Shown here: positions 32,691 to 42,879 of the stretch, one piece after another | How positions within the stretch are numbered: position 1 is the stretch's first letter | Layout: each line of letters opens with the position of its first letter | Assembly: GCF_000003605.2 (NCBI RefSeq) | Contig: NW_003139349.1 | Location: forward strand, 1 to 42,879 | Reading direction: 5' to 3' | Length of the DNA: 42,879 bases | Source: Saccoglossus kowalevskii | Lineage: Eukaryota; Hemichordata; Enteropneusta; Harrimaniidae | Translations under genes and position numbers: made by a program | Notes under the pieces: model-generated | Database searches by the model: none | Told to the model about the DNA's origin: nothing | What the model saw: the letters and a program-made list of their open reading frames with translations, nothing else

Positions 32691-35245
32691 TAAGATTTCG
32701 GAAGTATAATTTTATACATCTAATTTCTGTTGATACTAGACCAGCCATTTATTTACTCTAAATTACTAACTATGATTTTGGTCTGTAACTTTATTTTTGG
32801 CATGAATAACAACATTTCCCCTAATTCCACCGGGGACTATGTCATTCACAATGACTTGTTAAATAGGTAGGCTTATGCCTGCATGCCAGCACAGCCACCA
32901 TACCGACAAAAGTTTCCACTAGCTTGCCATAAATACATCCATGTGAAGAAAATTCTTCAATCATACTATAAAACCTACACTAAAAAGATAAAAATAATTT
33001 GTGAAGGGAAGGGTGAGTGGGGAAGAAAGTTCTGCCTTGTAGCCAAACATTGCAGTGTAATGTGAATGAACACCGTAGATAACTGGTTGTACGTTTATAG
33101 TAGAAAGGTGCTAACCACACCACTGGTAGATCAATTAATTCTTAATTCTTCTTACATTGAGTAATCATGGCTTGAGATAATAACATTTTAAAGGTCATAT
33201 TTGAGGGTATTAAGTAATGTAGTGCAAAACTTATATTTGCATATTAATTACAATCTGCTAACATACATGTAAAGAAACCGTTGCTATTGGTATGGTAAAT
33301 ACATACTATATCATAATAATACGCTACATTAAATCTATGTGTTTTAATCCAGCAGTACATTAATATTATTTTCTCCAGTGGTGAATTTCTAGTCGCCAAT
33401 CAATTTTCTGTTCGCGCAGCTTGTTGTTTTTCTCCCATATCTGGTGCATTATTGTAATCATCAGACAGTGGGTCCCCAGCATAGATCTGAATATAACTTA
33501 AGATTTTAACACGTCATTCAATGTAAATACAACTGCTGAATGAGAATGAATAGAAGTTTGTTGAGGCAACACAGTCAACCAGGCTGTGCATAAAATTTCG
33601 GCTAGATTTACTGTTATGTCATAAGGGTTGCATTGCACGAAAAAATGCGACCCTCCCCCTTATGCCTGCACAAATTACTGTAACTCTCTATTCAACACTT
33701 GCACGAAAATCAGTGACCCCCCCCCCAAGAAAACAGCGACCGACCCCTTCCTGTACATTCTGTTCGCTTGTTCAATAGTCTACTCATGTCATGGTTTGAG
33801 AGGGGAATGTTACCGTATCTGCATTATTAAAATCGCCACTCCATTGGGTGCACACAATCCAAACAATTTCCTTTAATTAATGTATGCGGATTTATTAAAT
33901 TATGACAATGGAAACATCTTTGTCATTTATGTAAGTGCATGCGTTACTATGATAAATTATGATTCACTATTTATTAGGCGTAAATATTGTATTCGTTAAA
34001 ATTGCAAAATTTTGGGACATCGTAAAAATCAAATTGAAATGACATATTTTTTTTATAACATGCCTGTATTTAAATATGCAATATTGCTGAAAACATGTAA
34101 GTTGTTGCTTTTGAATGCTGTATGTTGATGAATACATTGCAACTTGTAGCTCGCAGCTCGTTCGATTGAAAAATGACATACTCGAACAAGTACGTGTGCT
34201 TTTTGTTTTGATGTGTAGAACAAGTGTACAAGCGTAGTAGTGTTCGCCTTCAACAATCCGAATCAAACGATATTAAAAATCTTCTCCATATTGCACCATA
34301 TTTTTAATACAATATATGATATACAAGACTGATGAAAATTATTTATATACTCGTGATATGCCTTATCTATATCTATCATGTTATAAAAAGTATCAAGTTG
34401 GTCGATTGAAGCACTCATGAGAAGCAAATGTTCTTAATAGCGGTTATTTTGACCGTTTCTAAGATGGCGGGCAAATCATGTAACTGTTTTAAACGTTCTT
34501 TTATTTGTGTCCGTGGGAAGCTTCGGCCATATACGCTATATATGTAATATTAAGTTAATCAGTTGAGGCATTAACTTTTGGTCAATACAATCAAAGATGG
34601 CGGCAAAATCATGTGACTGACTGTTTGTTTTTACTGTTGATAGTATCTTTTATATTGCTCATACAGCTATAGCTGACTTTGATGATATTTCTGTTAGAAA
34701 TTGTCCTGAGATTATTACCACTCTGGAAGCACTTGTCGATATAAATTCAGGAATCGCTTGCCGATGCTGTTACGGACATTGCAGCTGTATGTTGGGTTAA
34801 ACCCAAGGACATTACTGCACGGCCGTTTTTCAATCCGGGGGGGGGGGCCCAAATTTTAATTGGTGTTTGTAGCCGCTTTCGCGTAGAGCTCTTTGGTAGG
34901 GTGGCGCCGCGATGTCAAATATCTTCTTATCTGACAATATCGATTATAATCACTTGTTAATCCCGGTCGCGATCGGTGGTATTCTTTGTGATGGTAGGTG
35001 GGTGGTTACTCTCCTTGTATACGTATACCAAGTTGGCGTTGGCTCTGTACAGGGTATGAATGCTTTAGTAATAGAAGGTGGAAAACGTTTGAAAGCAACG
35101 TAATGGACACGTTTTTGCCATCACAGGCTAGGGGCTCTTGATGAAATGTTTCGCTATCCTATCTAGCTCATCGCGGATAAAATAGTCATTCGGATACGCT
35201 GATCCCAACTGTTCTGAACGTCAAATATAACTGTACTAGACAATG
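32691..35245. other. Repeat-rich noncoding centre, copy B
   Basis: Counterpart of 13351-15487. It lacks the A-only block (about 14434-14615) and gains 34236-34807. C-run at 33718-33726 and G-run at about 34840. No gene supported. Confidence 0.5.
34236..34807. repeat. Unit B-only insertion of about 572 bases
   Basis: Unit A joins GTGTACAAGCG directly to ACATTACTGC near 15089. Unit B has 572 bases between these. The block is AT-rich and holds two AAGATGGCGG-type motifs (about 34461 and 34596), each followed by CAAATCATGT or CAAAATCATGTGAC. No open frame or terminal repeats are evident. It may be a dispersed repeat inserted in B or lost from A. Confidence 0.5.
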
Positions 35246-35525
35246 GACACGTCTCGGAAAGTCATAGTTGTGTAAAATTTGATTAACTAAAATAGAACCC
35301 TAATTGAAAGACTGTAATAAATTAAATTTTGTTTTAAATATGCCCCTATAGCTTAATTTGCGTATCAGGTGACGCTGGTCCGACACAATAATTAAGACTA
35401 TTAATATCAAAAATAGACCTAATTGATTTTAAAATTGTGATTGCATTGTCAACACATGTATACATTTGTTTGGTTCGCACGTACCTCACCTCACTATTAG
35501 TAATTAACAATATGAACTAGTTAAA
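35246..35525. repeat. Left arm of nested inverted repeat, copy B
   Basis: Counterpart of 15488-15768 and inverted partner of 36878-37182. Confidence 0.75.
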
Positions 35526-36498
35526 TAATCAGCTTATTTTCTACGTTAAGATAAGTGAGGGGTGAGGCTGTGTGCATTCCAACTAATAGCGTGGTTCAGC
35601 GTTGGACGTTTTGGGGGTTACGTGTTGTTTTACGTATTTGCTTTATTAGAATCGCCCCTTCAATTTCATTTACTGTAGGCAGAATCATTACGATGTGACT
35701 GATTTCGGCAATGGACACATGCTCTACTAATAAAGCAATTGCGGCAGATTGTTTAATATTAATATTACATTCATTTAAATCTAATCTTACAATTGTTTCT
35801 TTCTTGGGACATCGTTTAAACTAATCACCTACATATGGTTTTATGGAGATCTAATATGAATAAAATACATACACTGGATCATCATATATCACGAAATAAA
35901 GTTTATTTTTGTAGCTACTCTAATTCACAGCTGCATTCTCCAATACGCATGTGTGATGGTACAAATTATCTCCCATATTGCATCTTATCTTTCTTACAAG
36001 GTTATTTTTTCAGCTGTCAATATCCAACGCAGAAATGGCCGAGGAAACATTATATACATAGTTTCTCTCATCCCAGCAATCATTAGAGCTGCACTAGACC
36101 TGTAAGCGAGTTCCTGATATTATTAAAGGGTGAATGGATGAAAGGTTAAAGTACTTAAAGAATACTAGCACAGGGGTGTGTTTGTTATCTGTGATGTCAA
36201 GGACAGCTTGGTATCCTCGGGGCGGACATCCGGGCATTTTCATCGCTTGGCAACCCTGGCGGTGAAAACAAAGGCCAAAAACTCGCAGAAAACGGTACTT
36301 TGGGATGGTGGTTGAGACTCCCCTGAACAGTATAACACGATTACCCCTACGTGTGTAACATATCTAAATTTGGCTGTTCAGGATTACTTCAAAGTTGAGT
36401 TTGTGTTGTTTTCTCGAATTTTCGCCGACTCGGCCAGCGTTCCACAGCAGCGCAAAAAGAGCCCATAGAAATGCATGTAGAGTGGTGCGCGTCTTAGC

Positions 36499-36577
36499 AA
36501 CGTGGAGTGTCTTGTGACGTAGCTCCACCCCGAGGATAGGAAGCGCGTGTCGTGATCGCGTGTTCGAATCCCACGTT
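36499..36577 (+). repeat. tRNA-like (SINE-type) sequence with B box, copy B
   Basis: B box GTTCGAATCCCA at 36562-36573, with complementary ends AACGTGG and CCACGTT, as in unit A. Confidence 0.4.
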
Positions 36578-36617
36578 CCATGTTGTAATACATATGTGAT
36601 CGTTTGTATTTAAAATA

Positions 36618-36832
36618 ATTACTGTAAAATGATTAATTTTCACTGGGTTTAAATTTCGCTGATTTACCATTTCAGGCAAGTTCAGTGGGTTTTAAATTCA
36701 CGGTTTTATCATTTAGATAATGTGTTCTATGCTAAATTTCACATATTCACTGGGCTTTAACTAGCGCATTTTTTAGTCAGCGAAATAAGCAAAATTAAAA
36801 CCCAGTGAATAAATAACCCTTTTTACAGTAAT
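36618..36832. mobile_element. MITE-like palindromic element, copy B
   Basis: Same terminal inverted repeats as 16838-17052 (ATTACTGTAAAA at one end, TTTTACAGTAAT at the other). It is at the orthologous site, so it was inserted before the tandem duplication. Confidence 0.6.
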
Positions 36833-36877
36833 TTATTTAACTCGGTTGTTTACTTCAGGTGGGCAGAAATGTCCATG

Positions 36878-37182
36878 AACTAGTTCATATTGTTAATCAC
36901 TGATAATGAGATGATTTACGTGAGAACCAAACAAGTGTATACATAGATAAAAACATGCAATGTGTGTTTTTCTTATGTATTAAGGCATTTAGGTCTATTT
37001 TTGATATTAATAGTTTTAATTATTGTGGCAGACTCCCTTAACTCCCTGCCAGCGTCACCTGGTACGCAAATCTAATTATAGGGGGCTTCATTAAAACAAC
37101 ATTTAATTTATTACTGTCTTTTAATTAGGGTTCTATTTTAGTGAATCAAATTTTACACAACTATGACTTTCCGAGACGTATC
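36878..37182. repeat. Right arm of nested inverted repeat, copy B
   Basis: Inverted partner of 35246-35525, lying just upstream of pseudogene 2 and its TATA box (37210-37216). Confidence 0.75.
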
Positions 37183-37209
37183 TATTGTTACCTCTCTGTG
37201 TTGTTAGAC

Positions 37210-37216
37210 TATATAA
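37210..37216 (+). promoter_or_regulatory. Relic TATA box of protease pseudogene 2
   Basis: TATATAA followed by TGAGG, as in pseudogene 1. The spliced-leader donor AAG|GTAAGT follows after 37263. Confidence 0.5.
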
Positions 37217-39915
37217 TGAGGTAAAAGTCTCAATTAGCCAATATTGTACTCATTCGTGACAAGGTAAGTTCACTTTGAATAAGAATATGTATCAAACTCG
37301 TGCTAATTAGGTCCAGATCCAGTCAACTTGTATATGTACAGCGTGTTTATTTTGCGATTTCATTCACAGACCATAATTTTTGAAATGCGTATCTTGATCC
37401 TCGCCGTGCTCGTAGCGGCGGCCGTGTCGTGTCTATGGCTTAGTTGCGGACAATATCTTCATAGGTGGTGAATTAGGTAATAAGAATTATACGCAGTTCA
37501 AAACATATATATTTTTTGTGGTCTCCATAAAAATTTTATTACAACAATTATTAGTTATATATGATATATTATTCAAATTACAGGACGGAGTATCTATCTC
37601 AGATTTTGCAAGCAAGATGGATTCCAGTTGTTATAAAATACCGTAAAGTGATTTGTGAAAATACCGACACTTCTTAATAATCTTAAGATATCACGACATA
37701 ACGCATGTGTTTATAATTTCAATGGTAACTGTAAAATGGTATACCGTTATAGCTTCGTAATATGGATGAAAATGAGTATATTGAAGATGATGGTATCACA
37801 AGAGCTACAGTGGAATGGGGAATGGACCGTACAGATCAACGCAGCAACAACCTTGATGGGAGAATGAACCTTTATGGTGAGCACTCTAGCAGTACGGTTG
37901 TTATCAAACATTTTAGGAAATATCACAAGTTATCCTATCATATGGTATCAGTTCATTTTCATAGATAAAACACATGACATAATATGATGTGATTACGGCA
38001 GACACTCGGTTGCGTGATAACTTTACAGTACCAGCTTTTGTAACACTACCCACCCCTTGCAAATAACAAGCTACTGTAGAAACAAGATATAAAAATAAAT
38101 CAACAATTTGTTTTACATTACGTGTCAAGTTCCAACAGCTACAGAAAATAACGAACACGCACCTTTTTCGTTTTGTCCAGGTACTGGTTCTGGTGCCAAC
38201 GCATACACTGGTCTGCGACACATGATGAGTTTGATAACCGAGCATCATACTTCTGGGACTACGATTCAAGCAACTATGTATGTATCACATATTTTCATAG
38301 TAGCACAAACACATTTACCAAATGCTATGCATGTCTTGATGATTTTAAATTACGGTGAGTGTTTTGTACGTTTTGAATGTTCGCTTATATTGTTTCATTT
38401 ATAGGGTCTAGACTGTAACGGCCATGTCACCCATTGTGGTGGAACAGTAGGAGGTAACACAGTTGCAATTGCGCTAGAAACATTATTTTTACAATATACG
38501 AGTATTGAACTGTCAGGGAAGTGGTCTTATTTAAAACATGGTTGACGGTAAGCTAGGGTTTACATGGATTGACTAAAATCTGATTTTTTATAGAACTTGT
38601 CGTTGAATTAAGAAATCGTTAAACCATCTGGTAGGTGGAATGAACTAGTGACCCCCAAGATATGATACTATGTTTCGGATGCATCATCTTGCGAATGACA
38701 TAAATATCGTCAGACAAATAAGTGAAATGTGAAATTAGTAGATCTTAATTTGATGAAAAATAGTTTAAGTGAAGATTTCTTTATTATTCAACTTGTGTTA
38801 TGTTATTTATAGGCCTTGATGAAATAGTTGCTGGAGGAAAAACTCCAACTAAGTCTGTTGTATCCATGTCTGTTGGTGCTGGTGCTAGTATATCACTAGA
38901 CAATGCCGTACAATGAGTTATCGATGACGGTTATACGGCTTCAATCGCAGCTGGCAATGATGACCAAGATGCTTACAATACTTCACCTGCAAGAATTGAA
39001 GATGTACGTATACATATCGGACACATATAATAATCAAATCGATACACTAGAATTAAAACTACTTGGTTTGGGATAATAGGTACAAAATGTTATATATTAC
39101 GAAAAAAATACATTAAGTGACTATAACCAGTAATGCCATATGACGCACTTTAATCCAATTTAGGCTATTACTGTTGGTGCAACCGACGTTAACGACTATC
39201 GAGCAGGTTTCTCCAACTGGGGCGACTTGACATATTTGCACCTGGTGTTGCTGTTAGAAGCGCCTGGTATACGTGTGATTCTTGTTATGAAACCATAAGT
39301 GGAACCTCCATGGCATGTCCTCATGTCTCTGGTAAGAATACCTTAAAGTAGGTTTATTAAAAACAGCTTTAAAGTCTGTGCCTTATTTGTTTATTTATTT
39401 TGGTATTTTGTATAATCCAAATTTGATTTTTTTTTCAAAGGTGTTGCCGCCGTACATCTGGGTGCTGGCACTTGTAACGACAATGCCAGCTGTAGAAATA
39501 AAATTGTTGCTCTGGATTCTACTATTGGTGCAGTAAATGACCCCAATGGATCACCAAATTTGTTGTTATATTGTGACTAAATATACACAATAAGTAAAAG
39601 CAAGTTAATATTTATTTTATGTTAGAACTAAACTGTCTGACTTGGCATATGCATTATCATCCTAGCTAAAGTTATTTTCAGTGAAATCCTAGCTAAAGGT
39701 TTTTGCTTGGGTGTGTTTGTCCAATTTAAATAATATGAATGTAACATTGCCAGGTCTCATGTGATGTGTTGCCTGATATGAATATACTGATTGCCATTCC
39801 TTCTATTCCACAATTATACTATACTGATACGGATGTATTTTCTTTGTTTATAGGTCGTTTTATCAGAGAACATGGCACATGATGTAGACGTGAATAAATT
39901 TGATTTTAATTGAAA
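37217..39915 (+). pseudogene. Protease pseudogene 2 (inverted copy, 3' part gene-like)
   Basis: Remnant exons: exon 2 from 37370 (ATG 37385, TGA 37469), exon 3 from 37584 (kept here, with an internal deletion), exon 4 37753-37876, exon 5 38181-38277, exon 6 38405-38547, exon 7 38813-39003, exon 8 39164-39331, exon 9 39441-39580, 3' exon from 39854 with AATAAA 39893-39898. It shares with pseudogene 1 the exon 2/intron 2 fusion, the loss of the catalytic Asp codon and the four-base loss in exon 5, the TGA in exon 7 (38914) and the four-base loss in exon 8. Its own changes include Gly to Val in the His motif (NGHVTH) and a one-base gain in exon 6. From the later half of exon 8 onward it matches the intact genes almost exactly, and exon 9 is undamaged. 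Confidence 0.9.
37385..37471 (+). CDS. Short signal-peptide-like frame left in pseudogene 2
   Basis: The same 28-codon frame as 17605-17691: [18 protein letters not shown], a short tail, then TGA. Likely a passive remnant of exon 2. Confidence 0.2.
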   Translation: MRILILAVLVAAAVSCLWLSCGQYLHRW

Positions 39916-41534
39916 AAAGCAATTGTCTTTGTCATATTTATTTACTCCAGTGCTTATCTCAACTGCTGATGTATATGATATATATCAATATGGGCTAGAA
40001 TAAAAAAGTCTGCACACAATTTCAGAATATCAAATAATACTGGGATAGATATGTTAGTTATGCAGATAAAACATGCTTGAATTAACATGGAAAATAATAG
40101 TATAAATGTAAACGCAAAATTCTGTTCAGGAAAAACTAATCAAACGATTGTCAGGGCGTCCCGGCAACATGACGGTTTTATGCATGTTATACAGTAAAGA
40201 CAATTAAACTGAGAGAAACTAGAGACTCGCTGGTAAACATACAATACATATTATCAGTGATTGGATGAACTTACCATTGAATTACTTACATCGTAGTGAA
40301 TACCGTTGATTAGTTATTACACTGCACATCAGCCTTTTCCTGTGATCTAATGAATGAACAGATCCTCAATCCTGAATTTATGCTAATATGAGCTAAATGC
40401 TATCTGTCTTAATTACAAAATACTGTAGGACAAGCGACCATGTCTGTGGTGTTCTTTCACACCAAATCAAACAATTCATGTATTCATCTGAAACCCTCAC
40501 CGATCGACAGATCTATTGGCAATAGACACCAGACTAATTCTTCTAACATAGGAATGAAAATCGCAGTAAGAATTGATGTTGCATTATTCCGATGTGCTAC
40601 CAGCTAAATAATATAAATAGACTAGCACGGGTACAATTTACCAGGGGTACGTCCGCCAGATGTCCAGTCGGTCTCACCCACATACAAGTCTCACAACGTA
40701 CAACAATCTAAGACACATAGGGATATTTATCGCTTTAGCGAATGTATTGTATTTTACACAACAACGAATGCACTTTCAAAGTATACACTGGTGGAAAATG
40801 ACAACAATAATCCCTCAACTACAATAGAGGGCGCACTAACAATCTGGTATACTGGTAGTCAACACTACGGAATAACAAAATTGAACTACATGAGATTACA
40901 AACTACGTAGGGGTTGCTCACACACTCGACGAAAGAAGCATAAATAAAATCAGCGAAATGTGTGTTGACCCGTCCTGTACGAGTAACAACCAATGACATT
41001 GTATCGAAATTTGAATAGGAGCAAAATCCTATACAATTTACATAAAACAGGGCAGAGTGTTCAAGTAGTCAGCCCTTAACAGTTACAATAACGCTAAACC
41101 TTATTAATCACCCAGACCTACAACCACGGTAACACACTTCAGAAATATAAAACGTATAAAGTGATAATAATACAATAATTACACAATATGCTGGGACACA
41201 GTTTAGGATTAGCTTGGATATTATACAAGAGAGCCAAAACAAAAATTATACAAACAACATATTACAATAGAATCGTGAGATATAACAGGGTGAGTCCGAT
41301 TAGTGTTCTGGTTGTTGAAGACTCGCTGGCGCTTCACCTTGGGGTTCGTAAACGTCGTTAAAGTAGTACAAAAGAAACACACACAACAGTCACTCTACTA
41401 GGACGGTGCCGCGTCGTTCTATTATGACTACAGAGCTAAGAGCGTAGAAATCATTAGCATTTTTCCCACAAAGTATTGCAATACATGGCACTTTCACCTT
41501 TCACCGAAGAGCAGTCTTAAACGCGGAAATAAAC
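39916..41534. other. Flank, inverted copy
   Basis: Reverse complement of 24919-26515. No gene supported. The 79-codon frame seen in the other two copies is broken here by a stop (TAT to TAA near 41360), which argues that it is not coding. Confidence 0.5.
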
Positions 41535-42813
41535 ATGCCAGATAGCTTTTCCAAAGATCTTCTTTTGTTCGACGATTCCCATATTGATTTGGAGGAAATA
41601 ATGGGTGACCCACATATTTACCTTGAAATATCTTATGAGTAGAGTTTGACTGTGACATTTCCTGTGTGTGTTCACATGTGTTTTAAAGGCAATAACGTGA
41701 ATACAATGAAGGTGTGAATTTCGTAAGAAACATCATTGTTATTTTAAAAAAAAACTGATGGTACAGTTGCTGTTTTGTCAAATTCCTAGTAAAATGTGTT
41801 TATATTCATTTTCAGCATCTCATAAACGAAGACTGAAGATACCACTGCACCTAAAGCATCAACATCTAAGGGGTCAGAGCCAGTAAAACAAACGAAGCAA
41901 CAACCCAAAAAAGTAAGATTTCTTTGGTATATGAATGGACAAAAATAGATTACATCCCTTTTGGGTTATACAGAGAGGATTTAAGGGTTACATTTATGCC
42001 TTGGAGAAATTGGGACTTGAGAACACTTATAACAATCTGAGAAGGAGAGGTTAAATTATTATAGTCAGTAATACACTATTCAATATTTATTGTTGGAAAA
42101 ACCAGGTAGCAAAACTTGGATGTAGTGGTAGAATTTACCCATTCACAGTTCTTTGCAGAAATGAATGTATTTTTGGTAGCATTGAATTTTTTTGGGGCGA
42201 GGAAGTTGGTCAAAATTAAACAATATTGTTAGGTAATATTTATCATTTGTTTTCTTTACAGAAATGATCAGAACATTACCAAAGTATTCTGCAGAAGACT
42301 ATCTGGCTGATTTGGAACCATTAGCTTCTGAGGTATTTAAAAGTCATTACTGTAGATCCAAAGTTTTTCTTCAAAGGAAATATACATGGAGATGCAGTAG
42401 TGTCTTTAGCGAAAGTAGCAAGTCAGTCATTGTCCACCCAAACAGGTAATGAGTTACTCAGAGTACCTATACAAGATAGGGACTGGCCTGTGGCAAGCAA
42501 TTGTAGCTGCTGACACGAAATATTTGCCGTCAAGTGGAAATGAGTTTGAATTACATTCTATAATTTATGTACTGATTCAAATCAACATACTTTAGCAATA
42601 ATGTACATTTAAGCTTTAGTGCCTGATAATAGTGCAAGTGATGATGTTTTCAGATTAGAACAGATATATATTATGAAAATGATGTTTATGGCACTTAAAG
42701 CATGTCACAGTACAGTAAGCACACTGCTGGTAAATGACAACGCATTGAGTAAAGTAGAAGAAAATGCTCTGAGGTATATGAATGGATACATTCCTTATCA
42801 GTTGAAGAAGTAA
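41535..42813 (+). pseudogene. Decayed hypothetical gene, copy 3 (inverted)
   Basis: Same pieces on the plus strand: acidic first piece 41535-41642 (one change, Asp to His, in DDSHIDLE), a Lys/Ser/Thr-rich piece ending at the GTAAG donor near 41911, the MIRTLPKYSAEDYLADLEPL piece from 42264, and the LRYMNGYIPYQLKK piece ending at TAA 42811-42813. It shares the 3' truncation of copy 2, so it derives from unit B's version rather than unit A's. The window ends 66 bases later. Confidence 0.5.
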
Positions 42814-42879
42814 ATTGTCAAATTGTTCTTATTTAGAATGCATTAAGGCAATGAGTGATGCAAGATGCAAAGCTACTTT

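Larger units (their letters stand above)
20843..42879. repeat. Unit B of the tandem duplication
   Basis: This is the second copy of the module, in the same gene order as unit A. It begins exactly where the sequence of base 1 recurs, following the unit A right flank. It differs from unit A at its right end: after the pseudogene it continues (39225-42879) as the reverse complement of its own left arm (about 27170 back to 23580), whereas unit A has only weakly related sequence there. The copy is cut by the window edge. Whether A and B are true paralogues or two haplotypes assembled in tandem cannot be decided from sequence alone. Confidence 0.88.
39225..42879. repeat. Near-identical right arm of the unit B palindrome
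   Basis: From inside exon 8 of pseudogene 2 to the window end, this sequence is the reverse complement of about 27170 down to 23580, with only scattered differences. It therefore contains the protease 3' end, the flank and an inverted hypothetical relic. The arm may extend beyond the window. Confidence 0.85.

Noticed and set aside
34912-35103. 63-codon plus-strand frame in unit B
   Set aside because: It depends on a 29-base B-only insertion near the start and is not open in unit A. No domain.

Overview
The window is AT-rich eukaryotic nuclear DNA, most likely from an animal and plausibly a marine invertebrate. Evidence: spliceosomal GT-AG introns, TATA boxes, AATAAA signals, a Ty3/Gypsy-type gag relic, a MITE-like palindrome, a tRNA-derived (SINE-like) B box and TA microsatellites. 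I see no bacterial operon or ribosome-binding-site pattern. The species cannot be fixed from the sequence alone.

Layout: the window is almost entirely two copies of one ~20-21 kb module, unit A (1-20842) and unit B (20843-42879). Base 1 aligns with base 20843. Each unit is internally palindromic. The left arm, on the minus strand, holds a decayed hypothetical gene and then an intact secreted subtilisin-like protease gene. A 6 kb centre holds a TA microsatellite, a degenerate tandem repeat array, C-rich repeats, a nested inverted repeat, a tRNA-like segment and a MITE. The right arm, on the plus strand, holds a protease pseudogene. In unit B the palindrome continues past the pseudogene into a third, inverted copy of the hypothetical gene, cut by the window edge. 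In unit A the equivalent right flank (about 19760-20842) is only partly and weakly related.

Genes: the only convincingly intact genes are two proteinase K-like S8 peptidases (coding spans 7637-11367 and 26843-30666, both minus). I reassembled each from eight coding exons plus a noncoding 5' exon and a probable 3' UTR exon. Each gives 368 residues: signal peptide, I9 propeptide, then a catalytic domain with Asp129, His161, Asn250 (oxyanion) and Ser315. I count three base differences between the two coding sequences. Each has a TATA box and an upstream cluster of GATA-like sites, which would suit a gut or secretory digestive enzyme (inference).

History (inference): the two pseudogenes (17.4-19.8 kb and 37.2-39.9 kb) share most of their lesions, so the inverted copy died before the whole module was tandemly duplicated. 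The second pseudogene then changes abruptly, inside exon 8 near 39225, from old diverged sequence to sequence nearly identical to the functional gene. This identity runs to the window end and carries a deletion specific to unit B. That points to gene conversion or a later palindromic duplication within unit B. An assembly explanation (two haplotypes laid end to end, or a chimeric join) must be excluded first.
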